Assembly (NCBI GenBank): GCA_948472945.1
Contig: CAOKVX010000010.1
Location: forward strand, 20,752 to 84,751
DNA length: 64,000 nucleotides
Source of the DNA: an uncultured Clostridia bacterium
GTDB lineage: Bacteria; Bacillota; Clostridia; Lachnospirales; Lachnospiraceae
Reading direction: 5' to 3'
Every line of letters begins with the position of its first letter. The first letter of the stretch is position 1. Position numbers and translations under genes: made by a program. A model generated the notes under the pieces. The model searched no databases. It had not been told where the DNA came from and was given only the letters and a program-made list of their open reading frames with translations. Shown here one piece after another: positions 20,782-31,638 of this stretch.

Positions 20782-22764
20782 TTAGTGAAACTGAAATCTC
20801 TCAAGAAGTTTCGTCAAATTCTCTGATTCCTGTCTCAGCTTAACACTTGCATCTTCGGTATTCTCAGCGCACTGCATATTTTGGCTTGTAATCTTAGACA
20901 TGTCTTTTATCCTGTCAGTAATCTCATGAAGCGAAGTCTCCTGCACGTCAACCGTCTCCGTCAGACGTCCTGTAATATCACTGACAACATCAGAGCTCTT
21001 GCTTATCTTATCAAGTGCAGAAGCCGTCTCCGTTGTCAGCTTCACCCCTCGAGCTATCAATTCACCTGAAGTCTCTATCATAGTAACTGTGCTTTTAGCC
21101 GCACCCTCACTCTGAACAGCCAGATTCCTTATTTCTTCAGCAACAACTGCAAAGCCCTTTCCAGCTGCTCCTGCCCTCGTTGCCTCTACCGAAGCATTCA
21201 GCGCTAAAATATTGGTCTGCTTTGAAATACTCTCTATCAGCTTACTAATTTTATTTATGTCCTCTGCGTTCTCATTTATTGCCTCCATAGCCGACATGAG
21301 TTCATTCATCTTGCGGTCGCCCTCTTCAATCTCACTTGCAATCTCCTTTGCCCATCGGCTGGTTTCCCGTGTATTATCTGTCACTTCGTCTAAATTTGTC
21401 CTAATGTTTTGTATTTCATTGTTCAATCCATCCATGACTATAGTCTGGCTTGTGGCCGCCTGATGAAGCTCATCAGACTGGCGTCCCATATTCCGCGCTG
21501 TTTCCATAAGCTTGTAAGCCGTATTGCTAATCTGCTTCATAATTCGGTTAAGCGAATCTATAATGTGAGTCAAAGAGTCTTTTACCGCAACGAAATCACC
21601 CTGATAATTCCCATCTGCTGAAACATTTAAATTACCCTTGGAAATGTTATCCAAAACCATTCCTATCTCACTAATATAACCATTTATACCCTCAATAGTT
21701 GTTTTTAATGAATGTGACAGTCTCTCTACCTCGTCTCCTGATTTTCTAACATCTACAGTCGACTTCAAATCACCCCGCGCCAATCCGTCCATACGGACAA
21801 TAGCTTTCTTTAACTGGCTTGATATTACCGTCATCACAAGCCAAATAAAAATTAATGCTACTATAAGGGCCAAGAAAGTTCCCACCATCGTATCCCAAAT
21901 TGCCGCATTGGTAATTTCCACATAATCTGACCTTGGAACCTCGACTGCGAAAGACCAATGCGTACCCCTTATCGGGCAATATGACACATACGACTCCTGA
22001 CCGTTGAATATTCCTTTACCGCTTCCTGTCACTCTCGTGACCATGCTGTTAAAAATATTATGCGCGGATTCATCCGAGTCCAAATCATATATATTCAATT
22101 CCTGCCGTACAATATCTTCTTCAGGATGTCCTATAATTTTTCCTTTTTCATTTATAATAATAGCCATTCCGCTTTGTCCTATGTGAATTGAACCAAGAAC
22201 GTCACTCAGCACGTCATATTTGTATATTCCAACTAAATATGACACCGTCTCACCGTCTATCTTTACAGGTGTTCCCATAGGAATACCTACATATTCATCT
22301 GTAACTACAGGGTCGGCTATAGTCATATTGTCGCTTTCAGTAAGCAGTTCAAACCAGTCCGCATCTGAAAGTCCGGTATAAATATCTCCGTTAACTGCAA
22401 TCGCTTTTCCTTTTTTATCATATATTCCAATGCCATAAAATTCATATGTATTGCGTGCATTTTCAAGCACCGCCATATTATCCTGTACGCCACTAATGTC
22501 GGTAAGTCTGCTGTCCGACGCCAAGCTCATCATTCGGTCCGCCATCAAATGAATATCTGCCGCCACAGCCTTTGCAGACTGCTGCGCCATAGGCTGAAGC
22601 ACATCCAACAAAATGGACTTTGTCAAGTTTCCCATAGAAGACCGAAAGATGTCCGTACACACCATCATTACCAAAATAACAATAATTGATGTCATAGCCA
22701 TTACCTTAACTCGTATGCTTCTTTTGGTTTTAATTTTGAGTTTCTTTACATTTTCCATTTCCAT
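20782..22764 (-). CDS. Methyl-accepting chemotaxis protein (dCache-type sensor, HAMP)
   Basis: Hairpin tip [41 protein letters not shown]; Cache-like extracellular region. Confidence 0.93.
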   Translation of the reverse strand: MEMENVKKLKIKTKRSIRVKVMAMTSIIVILVMMVCTDIFRSSMGNLTKSILLDVLQPMAQQSAKAVAADIHLMADRMMSLASDSRLTDISGVQDNMAVLENARNTYEFYGIGIYDKKGKAIAVNGDIYTGLSDADWFELLTESDNMTIADPVVTDEYVGIPMGTPVKIDGETVSYLVGIYKYDVLSDVLGSIHIGQSGMAIIINEKGKIIGHPEEDIVRQELNIYDLDSDESAHNIFNSMVTRVTGSGKGIFNGQESYVSYCPIRGTHWSFAVEVPRSDYVEITNAAIWDTMVGTFLALIVALIFIWLVMTVISSQLKKAIVRMDGLARGDLKSTVDVRKSGDEVERLSHSLKTTIEGINGYISEIGMVLDNISKGNLNVSADGNYQGDFVAVKDSLTHIIDSLNRIMKQISNTAYKLMETARNMGRQSDELHQAATSQTIVMDGLNNEIQNIRTNLDEVTDNTRETSRWAKEIASEIEEGDRKMNELMSAMEAINENAEDINKISKLIESISKQTNILALNASVEATRAGAAGKGFAVVAEEIRNLAVQSEGAAKSTVTMIETSGELIARGVKLTTETASALDKISKSSDVVSDITGRLTETVDVQETSLHEITDRIKDMSKITSQNMQCAENTEDASVKLRQESENLTKLLERFQFH

Positions 22765-22810
22765 TCTTACCTCGTCTATATGATTTATTATATAAAAGAA
22801 ATATAAGATG

Positions 22811-23233
22811 TTAATCTGTATGTATTAGTGATTTAATTGCCTCTTCAATGTTCTTGTCATTCGCGAATTTAGCAGAATTACATTTAAATGCAAGCTTCTC
22901 CAAATCTTCGTTATTGAGTACAATAACATGCTCCTGTTCATTTTTATCCTCCGGAACATTATACGGGGACAGCTCCTTTTCAAGCTCGTTTAATTCACGC
23001 ATAATTGCCGTAATCTGACTCCTCCCCAAATCCACTGACCCTAACAAATCTCTGTAGTTCTCCGCTATACGGTCACATTCAGGTATATCAGAATATATTT
23101 CCTCCGCTTTATCCATTATACCTGATTCGTTGCCGTTACCGTAGACGTACCTGTTGTCTTTAAGATTCCTGTCTAAAAAGTTAAGTGTCTGTGTTATTTT
23201 TCCTCCCTCAACAGTAATAATAAATTTTGCCAT
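22811..23233 (-). CDS. Hypothetical protein, 140 aa
   Basis: Intact ORF with AGGAGG RBS upstream; no recognised domain. Confidence 0.6.
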   Translation of the reverse strand: MAKFIITVEGGKITQTLNFLDRNLKDNRYVYGNGNESGIMDKAEEIYSDIPECDRIAENYRDLLGSVDLGRSQITAIMRELNELEKELSPYNVPEDKNEQEHVIVLNNEDLEKLAFKCNSAKFANDKNIEEAIKSLIHTD

Positions 23234-23727
23234 AATTAATCCTCCTTTTAATGCATACAGATATATTCTTATTTTATATTATTCCCGCAGACAATTAGCC
23301 AGACACATGTATCTACATAGCGACCTGACTTAGATTGCTAACGATTTTACCTTATTATAATATAAACATTTCATAAAATCAATAAATAAAACATGTTTTT
23401 TTTATGTTTTCAGTATTTTGGCACATGTCCCTTAACACATGGGGCTTTTTGAAAAATTAATCAGAAACATTGCGAACATGCGGCTTTCCATCCTGTACAG
23501 TTGCTATAGCAATTATATTATCTTTGCCAAACCGCTAATTCATTATTTCTTTTATTTTTAATGTTAGCTTTTCCATAAATTCTCTCTCCTTTTGTAATCT
23601 TCTTATTAATTACTTACAGTTTTATTACAACTGCTTGTTGGCTATAAAATATATTACCAATACCAAACACATCGGAGATTATTGTAAATACCGGAGGAAT
23701 TTACAGAATAGACTACTCCATTTTAGT

Positions 23728-23755
23728 TAGCTCAACGGCGCCAATTTGAACCCGT
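23728..23755 (+). repeat. Dispersed repeat copy B (28 bp identical to 13673-13700)
   Basis: Exact 28-bp match. Confidence 0.8.
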
Positions 23756-23977
23756 TTCGAAAACTGCTATTTTGCGAATACGTGTGTTAGTTTCAATCGC
23801 CGCCGGCTCAACCGTATCGCTCCGCAACAAGTCCTCAACCGAAGATTTACTTGCAGGAACCGGAATTGACAATCAGGCGGTAAATCACGCATCCATAATA
23901 TTACAGCGAATCGCTTAATAACTTAATATCTAAAGTTGAAATTGACAAAACATTTATGTACTGATAATTGTTACCGA

Positions 23978-24015
23978 GGGCAGTCGTCAAAGATAATACT
24001 ATCCGGCGACTGCCC
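23978..24015 (-). terminator. Hairpin downstream of SIR2-TPR gene
   Basis: gggcagtcgtc...ggcgactgccc inverted repeat. Confidence 0.6.
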
Positions 24016-24054
24016 TTAAATAAAGTTTTCTGATAGATCAAATGAAAGAGCCTA

Positions 24055-26238
24055 TTATTTATTGCTGCTATATTTAGGATTCAGTTCGGCCGCTATCTGT
24101 TTTTCTTTTTTTGCTTCTTCATGGCGGCCCATTTCTTCCAACGTCATTCCAAGACTGTAGTGATATATCGCCTTTTTCGGTTCAAGTTCCACTGCTATTT
24201 GTTTTTCCTTTTGTGCTTCTTCATAGCGGCCTATATTATGTAATGTTATTCCATAACTGTAATGGTATAGAGCTTTTTCAGGGGCAAGTTCCACCGCTGT
24301 CTGCGTTTCATTTAGGGCCTCTTCATAGCGGCCCATTTTATAAAGAGTTAATCCAAGACCGTTACGGTAAAGCGCATTTTCGGGCTCAATTTTTACCGCC
24401 GTCTGTCCTTCTTCCAGAGATTCTTCATAGCAATCCATTTCTTCCAAGGTTTCTCCAAGGATGTAATGGTAGAATGCGTCTTCCGGTTCAAGATCAACCG
24501 CTCTTTGTTTTTCTTTTAAGGCCTCCTCAAAACGTCCAATTTTGTGCAATGTATTCCCAAGACTGTAATGGTAAAAAGCGTCTTCCGGCTTAAGTTTTAC
24601 CGCTATCTGTGTTTCTTTCAAAGCCTCTTCATAACTGCCCATTGCATGCAGCGTCATTCCCAGTCTGTTATGATAAGATGCATCTTCCGGCTCAAGTTCC
24701 ACTGCCCTCTGTTTTTCTTTCAAAGCCTCCTCATAACTGCCCATTGAATGCAGCGTTATCCCAAGGCTGTCATGATAAGTTGCGTTATCCGGCTCAAGTT
24801 CCACTGCCCTCTGTTGTTCTTTCAAAGCGTCTTCATAACGGCCCATTGCATGGAGTGTTATTCCAAAACTATTATGATAAGAGGCATTTTCCGGCTCAAG
24901 TTCCACCGCCCTCTGTTTTACTATTAATGCTTCTTCATACTGGTTCATTGAATGTAGTGTTATTCCAAGGCTGTTATGATTATATGCGTCTTCCGGCTCA
25001 AGTTCCACCGCTTTCTGCTTTTCTTTAAGCGCCTCTTCATAATCCTTTACTTTATTTAAGACAAACCCAAGCCAAGCATGGTATCTTGCATTATGTGAAT
25101 CTTTCTCTGTCAAGTTTCTTAAAATATCCATTGACTCTTGATATCTGCCTGAATTATATAATTCCACAGCTTTTCTAAACATATCTTGCAATTCTGTCCT
25201 GCTTGTAATCTGCTGAATCGCCTGATTAACCTCCGTTGTTTCATCTGTATTATCATCATTTGAAAGACTATTTTCTTCGCTATTTATTTCTTCTTTACCT
25301 GCTAACTTCTCTGTAAAGGCGTCAATATAATCAGACAATATTTTATACCGTTTTTCCGCATCGCTTATAAATTCTTTCTTTTCCGGTAAATGATATTCTA
25401 AATTAGCTCCCAACATGTACATTACCTCGTCAAACCCGCTATGTTTTATAATATATCCGTATGATTTTTCGAGAAATTCCGTTACCATACCGTTCATTTT
25501 ATCCGACTCATAGAGCATCCAATATGGAAACGTCCTATTTTCATCGGAAAATATATCACAATCCTCAATCAGATAATCCATAAGGCTGTGGTCGTTTCCC
25601 GCGTAACCAATAAAAATCGGATAGTATTCCGAAAAAACAGTGTCCAGAGCCTTTTTCCAATTGTCATGAAGTACATCAAGCTCCGACGTCCTATTTTTAG
25701 GGTCCAGAAGAAGGTCCCGGTGCAGTTTTATTATTATTGGTCTGTTAATCTGTTTTTTAATATAATTGGCAAGGCTCTCATGCCCGATAACCAAAGGAAT
25801 TTTCTGCTCGTAATAATTCACGGCATCCTCTATCAAATGGTCAAAGTTAGTAGTTATCACAACATTATTTTCTGTATGCGTTAATATATACGAAAGCATG
25901 ACATAGCCGATACTCGGCTTTGCGGATTCCATTAACTTTTCCAGATAATTATAGCCGTCAATTGCTTTCTTAAAACGTCTCTCATAATATTGACTGTAAA
26001 ATTCATATTTATTATTATCGTTTATACCTAATTCTTGTTTCCATTCCAGATGCCCTTCCCTGTTTCTTTCCAACAAATCCTTTTCCCATATATTTACCAA
26101 CTCCTGCCCGGATTTTATACCTGATGATTTTGAAGCGCCGGCCCCAAGCACAAAACAAAATTTTCTTGAATGCGTTCCGTACGAAACCTCTTTCATCTCT
26201 TTAAGAAACCCGCTTAAAGTAAGATTCTCACAACTCAT
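24055..26238 (-). CDS. SIR2-like domain protein with C-terminal TPR array
   Basis: N-terminus FCFVLGAGASKSSGIKSGQELVNIW, VITTNFDHLIEDA, IIKLHRD, FIGYAGNDHSLMDYL (SIR2_2-type Rossmann motifs); about ten 34-aa TPRs (SLGITLHSMGSYEEALKEKQRAVELEPED...); GGGGAGAT RBS upstream of ATG 26238. Confidence 0.9.
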   Translation of the reverse strand: MSCENLTLSGFLKEMKEVSYGTHSRKFCFVLGAGASKSSGIKSGQELVNIWEKDLLERNREGHLEWKQELGINDNNKYEFYSQYYERRFKKAIDGYNYLEKLMESAKPSIGYVMLSYILTHTENNVVITTNFDHLIEDAVNYYEQKIPLVIGHESLANYIKKQINRPIIIKLHRDLLLDPKNRTSELDVLHDNWKKALDTVFSEYYPIFIGYAGNDHSLMDYLIEDCDIFSDENRTFPYWMLYESDKMNGMVTEFLEKSYGYIIKHSGFDEVMYMLGANLEYHLPEKKEFISDAEKRYKILSDYIDAFTEKLAGKEEINSEENSLSNDDNTDETTEVNQAIQQITSRTELQDMFRKAVELYNSGRYQESMDILRNLTEKDSHNARYHAWLGFVLNKVKDYEEALKEKQKAVELEPEDAYNHNSLGITLHSMNQYEEALIVKQRAVELEPENASYHNSFGITLHAMGRYEDALKEQQRAVELEPDNATYHDSLGITLHSMGSYEEALKEKQRAVELEPEDASYHNRLGMTLHAMGSYEEALKETQIAVKLKPEDAFYHYSLGNTLHKIGRFEEALKEKQRAVDLEPEDAFYHYILGETLEEMDCYEESLEEGQTAVKIEPENALYRNGLGLTLYKMGRYEEALNETQTAVELAPEKALYHYSYGITLHNIGRYEEAQKEKQIAVELEPKKAIYHYSLGMTLEEMGRHEEAKKEKQIAAELNPKYSSNK

Positions 26239-26651
26239 TTGTATATCTCCCCTTTTCATTCATGACAATTTTTTTTACGCTTGCTTTGCTTCTTTTTATT
26301 AACATAGCATCGGCATTTAAAAACCTTTTGTCTGTCTTATACGCAAATACAGGTTTTTACATTTCCAGAACCCCAACCTTAGCTTCGCACATATAGCATT
26401 TAAAGGCTGCAGAGCGAAAGCATATATTCCACTGAAAGCCACGTGCTGCTCAATGTCTATCCATGTATACTGCATAAATTCTCCTTTGTTATATATACGT
26501 ACTATAATTATACATTCTTTTATCAAAAACTTCTATATTTTCAAAAAATAATATCAAAACTTGTCATTTACATTTTTAGTACAGTAAAAATATGCAGATT
26601 TACCCTTAATATATTTAAAATATTTAGCATCTACTTACAAAATATATTTAT

Positions 26652-26683
26652 CCCGGAGATTCCATATTTCAAAATCTCCGGGA
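26652..26683 (-). terminator. Terminator of collagen-like gene
   Basis: cccggagatt...aatctccggg. Confidence 0.65.
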
Positions 26684-26703
26684 ACTATCTTTATTAGACG
26701 TAA

Positions 26704-27645
26704 TTAGTTTATACTTAATCCTGCGCTCGCATACCCCGCCACCGTGTTGACCAAAGATAAACCGCTTGCACTTGCTGAAAATACCAGCATCAGCCATGTT
26801 TGAGCCGTTACCGGAATATTTAGTCCTGTAAGCGCACCGTTTAACAATGTTCCTACGGATATCACCCCGGTAAGCGAAGGCGACAGATTTATTAATGTTC
26901 CGGCAATCGGAGTAAATACATTGTTCGGCGTTGCAGACTGATAAATCTGAGCATTTACCGTAACAGTGGAGCCTAACAATGAAAGCGCCGCCGTTGTACT
27001 GAAAAATGCACTGAACGAAGTAATAACACCGGCACGCGGAACCTGAAATGCAAAGTTAGAAAGCGTACCGCTGGCATTTGTAATATCTATTGTTGACCCC
27101 AGCAGCGTAAGACCCTGCACACTACTGCCAAAACCGACAAAAGCGGGAAGTCCTGCCAGTCCTCCGGCAATTGTAGTGAGAGTAAGCGGAAGGCCTGTCG
27201 CTCCCGTTGGACCTGTTGGACCTTCATCTCCAGGACATCCCTTTGGACCTTGGACTCCGATTGGTCCGGTCACACCCTGAATTCCCTGTGGTCCAGTCAT
27301 ACCCTGAGGTCCCATTGAACCTGTTGGACCCGTTGGACCTGTTGGACCCGGAATACCTCTAGGTCCCTGTGGACCGATATCCCCCTGTTGCCCTGGCGGT
27401 CCCACAGGACCTACCGGACCGGTATTTCCTCTTGGGCCTCTCGCACCCGGGGCCCCGGGTATACCCTGCGGACCCATAGGACCCGGGTCTCCTCTGTCAC
27501 CTTTTGGTCCGGGACAGCCGGTATCACCTTTTATTCCCTGAGGTCCTGTAGGACCTTGGTCGCCCTTTGGTCCCGCAGGACCACGTTCACAGCATGGCGG
27601 ATGATATTGATTCTGACCGCAGTTACATAGATTATTCTGACTCAT
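26704..27645 (-). CDS. Collagen-like (GXY repeat) BclA-type exosporium glycoprotein candidate
   Basis: About 45 continuous G-X-Y triplets ([22 protein letters not shown]...), C-terminal domain of BclA-like type. Confidence 0.85.
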   Translation of the reverse strand: MSQNNLCNCGQNQYHPPCCERGPAGPKGDQGPTGPQGIKGDTGCPGPKGDRGDPGPMGPQGIPGAPGARGPRGNTGPVGPVGPPGQQGDIGPQGPRGIPGPTGPTGPTGSMGPQGMTGPQGIQGVTGPIGVQGPKGCPGDEGPTGPTGATGLPLTLTTIAGGLAGLPAFVGFGSSVQGLTLLGSTIDITNASGTLSNFAFQVPRAGVITSFSAFFSTTAALSLLGSTVTVNAQIYQSATPNNVFTPIAGTLINLSPSLTGVISVGTLLNGALTGLNIPVTAQTWLMLVFSASASGLSLVNTVAGYASAGLSIN

Positions 27646-27803
27646 CTAAACCACACCTTTCATAAATATTTGTAGAAGAGATTTCTAAGTATCTTTTCTA
27701 CAACAATTTTATGAAATTATGCAAAGGTTGTTACATTTTGTCGAAAAAATATAAACACTTACAAGTCGCATTTATTAGTAAATGTTTAAACCCGAATAAT
27801 AAT

Positions 27804-28871
27804 TTACAGGCTTTCAAAATAATGTTTGTTGTAAAGATATGCCTGCGAATAAGGTTTACATACTCCGGCCCTTTCATTGTATTCTTTTGCCTTTTGTCGG
27901 TCACCTAATTTATCATAACAAACACATAACTGAAGAAGCGGAATATAATCATAACAGTCTGGAAGCATAAACCCGCCGGAATATTCATTTCGAGGCGTAT
28001 TCAATGCGGTCTCATACCAATAAATGGCATTGTGATAATTTCCATGTTCCAGAAAATATTTTCCTATCTCACAACACAATTCAGCTCTTGGCAAATCAAA
28101 GCTCATACTGCGTAAAAGTACGAGAAGTGCAGATTCTTTTTGTCCCATATGAAAATAACATTTGGCACAGATAGAACATGCCTCTATTTTGTTTTCGACC
28201 CATCCCTCCTCTGAAAGCATAAACTGTTCTAACACATCAACAGCCTCCCTATATTGCTTGTGGTAGTATAACTCCCGCCCATAATAATATTGCTGCCGCG
28301 GCTCTAAATGCTTTCCCTCTGAAATTATTTTCCGATATATTTTAATATTCCGCTCAGGGTCTTTGACGCCATCTTTTTTGTGACTGATTGCAATATCAGA
28401 ATATATCACCTGTCCGTTTGGCGGAATTACTTCATGGACTGCCCCAATCCATCGGTATTGCGTACTATTTTTAATCCATCTTTCCCTGAAATACGAAAAG
28501 GATGGCTTACCGGCCTCATCAAATGAAGTGTTATATTTCATCATCACAATATCAGTATCATATGACAAAGACCGTTTTAGACGAATAAATTTTTCCTTTT
28601 CACACTCTTCCAAAACATCATCAGCGTCCATCCACATACAATAGTCCATTGACGCCTTGGAAAAGGAATAATTTCTTGCCTCCGAGAAATTATCATTCCA
28701 TGTAAAAAAATAAACTTCCGATGTATATTCAGATACTATTTCTACCGTCCGGTCGGTCGAACCGGTATCTACTATTATAATTTCATCTACGAGTTCTGCA
28801 ACACTGTCGAGACAACGCGCAATATGCATTTCCTCATTTTTGACAATCATGCAAAGGCTTATTGTCGCCAT
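27804..28871 (-). CDS. Glycosyltransferase family 2 with TPR-like C-terminus
   Basis: MATISLCMIVKNEEMHIARCLDSVAELVDEIIIVDTGSTDRTVEI, WMDADDVL (DXD). Confidence 0.9.
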   Translation of the reverse strand: MATISLCMIVKNEEMHIARCLDSVAELVDEIIIVDTGSTDRTVEIVSEYTSEVYFFTWNDNFSEARNYSFSKASMDYCMWMDADDVLEECEKEKFIRLKRSLSYDTDIVMMKYNTSFDEAGKPSFSYFRERWIKNSTQYRWIGAVHEVIPPNGQVIYSDIAISHKKDGVKDPERNIKIYRKIISEGKHLEPRQQYYYGRELYYHKQYREAVDVLEQFMLSEEGWVENKIEACSICAKCYFHMGQKESALLVLLRSMSFDLPRAELCCEIGKYFLEHGNYHNAIYWYETALNTPRNEYSGGFMLPDCYDYIPLLQLCVCYDKLGDRQKAKEYNERAGVCKPYSQAYLYNKHYFESL

Positions 28872-28895
28872 TTTTTCCCCTCCCCTATATATTCT

Positions 28896-29742
28896 CTATT
28901 GTCTCCATAGTTTTTCTATGTTCAGATTCATGTTGATTTTAGAAATGCCCGATGAAGACTGCCATGCAAAGAACATCGTAGTTCCGGATGGTATACTGAT
29001 AATAAAATATCTTGATATAACAAGCATTTCCTTTCGCTTTGCCGCCTCTGCGTATGAGGTATATATATTCTGTTTACTTTCATTAAATATCGGCGTAAGC
29101 TTTATGAATCCATGTCTTTTCATCACCGTAGATATATAGTAACTGATGGCAACCAGGCGTCAGAGAAACGGAATAGTTATTACAAAGAGATATATTCCGT
29201 GTTATATCCGGTATTTCAATTTTAAGCGGTAGACTGGCACTTTCAGGCATCATCAGTTCCTGAACCAAAAATGATGCAAATATACTGTTTTGCGGGTAAC
29301 CGGGCGGCCCCGCCGGTCCACGCGCACCGGGTTCTCCTCTTGGTCCCATTGGCCCGGTAGCGCCCTGAGGTCCCTGTGGTCCTGTAACTACCTGAGGACC
29401 TGTTTCTCCGCGTTCGCCCGGACAGCCTGGCGGACCCGGTTCTCCCCTCGGTCCCATCGGTCCCGGTTCTCCGCGTTCAAAATAAACGTCCTGCGGCGCA
29501 GACATTTCTTCCGAATCCCACGTTCCATATTCATAACAACAGGATGAATCACATTCTTCCGATTCCCCGCCGCCTGTATGCTGAGAATAATTTGATTCGT
29601 CAGTATTTGTCCCGTTTATATAATCATCGGACATCTGTGATGCATTTTGATTAAAGTTCCTGCCTGAAATTCTCGCGCCAAAAAGATTCGGCGCACTAAA
29701 CATCCGGTTCATATTAAAGGTATTCAATTGTAACCACCCCAT
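28896..29742 (-). pseudogene. Second collagen-like protein gene, apparently frameshifted (ORFs 29083-29742 and 28896-29126)
   Basis: GXY tract [58 protein letters not shown]; frame 1 ends [25 protein letters not shown]; +1 frame continues [73 protein letters not shown]. Confidence 0.7.
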
Positions 29743-29930
29743 TCATATATGATATTGAGTTATTTAATGCTGCATTTATCATAATAAAGTATATGCGCGT
29801 GAGAAAAATTCGTTTAAATGGGCTGTATGCCTTTTATTAATTAAATATCCATTTAACATATACGCTTCAGAAAACAGAGAAACACAGAAACAGATAAACA
29901 CATATGTTTCTTAGATATCCTAATATAAAA

Positions 29931-29968
29931 ACAGCAGTAAGATTCTCTGACAAAATCCTACTGCTGTG
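29931..29968 (-). terminator. Terminator hairpin after MCP gene
   Basis: acagcagtaagattctctgacaaaatcctactgctgt. Confidence 0.6.
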
Positions 29969-30021
29969 TTATATTCCAAAAAATAAGTGCTATTTACTTC
30001 TAAGGTATATGTAGTTCCTCC

Positions 30022-31608
30022 TTACAAATCTGAGAATACCTCCATCTGTTTTTTTAGTTCTTTTACTATTTCTCGATTGGTGTCCATTCGGTCTGTAATA
30101 TCTTCCATATCACTGACCATACTCTTGGTACTGTCTGCTACTCCGGTAATACCCGTGGCGCTCTCATCAATCGCTTTAGTAATACTTTCAATAGAATCCG
30201 CTATCTCAATCATTGATTTTCTAAGACGTTCGGTTCTTGTGTTAAATGCATCAATCTTTTCCTTTACATAATCGGCATCCCCTTTGTACTGTCCTCCGGA
30301 ATGTACAAAATTCTGGAATTCCGCTAAAATCGTCTCGCTCAGATAGTCTGCCATATCCTGAGAATGCTTTGACAGGTTATGTACTGCGTTTGTAACAATC
30401 TGATTAACCTCCTGAATACGCCCGGCAGTTTCACTGCAGGAGTCTGCCAAAGATTTAACCTCCGCCGCGACTACGGCAAAGCCTTTACCGGCTTCTCCGG
30501 CGCGCGAAGCTTCTACCGAAGCGTTAAGGGCTATTATATTTGTCTTTGTAGAGATTGCTACTATATCTTTTGTAAGTTTGTCTACCTGATCTACACTCTT
30601 GCTGTTTTCAATCGCCTCTTCAAGTACATTAAGAATATCGGACACTTTCTCCTTAATTAATTCCGTATTCGTCTGTGCCGCCGACTCCATCTCATTTGCC
30701 CGTAATTTCATTGCCGCGGAATAATCAGTGATGACGCCGCATTCTTCCGCCATGTCATGAACATCACCTTTTATATCTGCGGCATTGTTATTAATAATCA
30801 CCGCATTTTTTGCCACTTTGCGAATCGCCATAGACAGTGAACCTGCGAGTGAAGAAAGGCCTTTGGCGCTTTTTCCGGACGTAAGGGTATGTTTGAGCAC
30901 TTCACCGGTAACCTCGTCAAGCTTCCGTGAACTTTCTTGAAGAGTATCCACCGTACCTTTAATAGGCTTTATAACATATTTTTTAATAATCCTGATTGCC
31001 GCAGGTACTAAAAATAAACACGCTATAATAGATGCAATAGCAATAATCAGAGACATTATATATACAGTCATCAGTTTCTGTCTTGCACTTGATGTCCTTT
31101 CGCTTATAACCTTGTAAAGTTCATCAGTATTGCTTGCTATGGCAGACCCAAAACTGGCGACATCATTATTAGCGTATGCATATGCATCCTGCGTTTTGCT
31201 GTCTGCACTCGCACATACAAGATAAACCAAAGCATGTTTAAAGGAGTCATAGTTTTCCAAAAGCTGCCTGTAAATGTCGTCCTCATCTTCCGTTAAAAAA
31301 CTTTTATATTCTGATAAATATTTTTCAAGTACGTTTTCCTCCTCTTTAATCTGTGCCACGACTGTTATCATCGTATTATAATCCGTTGCGACAATATGGG
31401 ATAACGCCATCTTGTGGATATTTGTTGTCGAGTGGCGGATATTCTGCAGTATTTCCGAACCTTCCATATAGTTATCTACTATTTTTGATGCGTTGGAATT
31501 GACATTGTTAATTCCAAAAACCGACAGACCATTAGAAATTAATGCCACGACTCCTAAAAGGAGTATAGGAAGTATCAGACGTTGTTGTATTGTGAGTTTT
31601 TTCTTCAT
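30022..31608 (-). CDS. Methyl-accepting chemotaxis protein
   Basis: 4-helix-type periplasmic region; signalling tip [39 protein letters not shown]. Confidence 0.92.
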   Translation of the reverse strand: MKKKLTIQQRLILPILLLGVVALISNGLSVFGINNVNSNASKIVDNYMEGSEILQNIRHSTTNIHKMALSHIVATDYNTMITVVAQIKEEENVLEKYLSEYKSFLTEDEDDIYRQLLENYDSFKHALVYLVCASADSKTQDAYAYANNDVASFGSAIASNTDELYKVISERTSSARQKLMTVYIMSLIIAIASIIACLFLVPAAIRIIKKYVIKPIKGTVDTLQESSRKLDEVTGEVLKHTLTSGKSAKGLSSLAGSLSMAIRKVAKNAVIINNNAADIKGDVHDMAEECGVITDYSAAMKLRANEMESAAQTNTELIKEKVSDILNVLEEAIENSKSVDQVDKLTKDIVAISTKTNIIALNASVEASRAGEAGKGFAVVAAEVKSLADSCSETAGRIQEVNQIVTNAVHNLSKHSQDMADYLSETILAEFQNFVHSGGQYKGDADYVKEKIDAFNTRTERLRKSMIEIADSIESITKAIDESATGITGVADSTKSMVSDMEDITDRMDTNREIVKELKKQMEVFSDL

Positions 31609-31638
31609 CTTACATTAACAAATCCTTTCGATATGAAT

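Noticed and set aside
24111-25028. Plus-strand ORFs (24111-24593, 24544-24747, 24609-25028) opposite the TPR array
   Set aside because: Shadow ORFs created by the repetitive codons of the minus-strand TPR gene; no RBS or recognisable family.
24060-25180. Possible CRISPR-like array (regular repeats)
   Set aside because: Period is 102 bp, in frame with 34-aa TPRs, no short conserved repeat with unique spacers, and no cas genes.
26317-26526. 69-aa ORF upstream of the SIR2-TPR gene as a partner gene
   Set aside because: No recognisable domain; most plausible start gives a 52-aa peptide with unclear relevance.
27180-27640. Repetitive GGACC/TGGACC DNA and plus-strand ORF 27388-27630
   Set aside because: Explained by collagen GXY codons on the minus strand.
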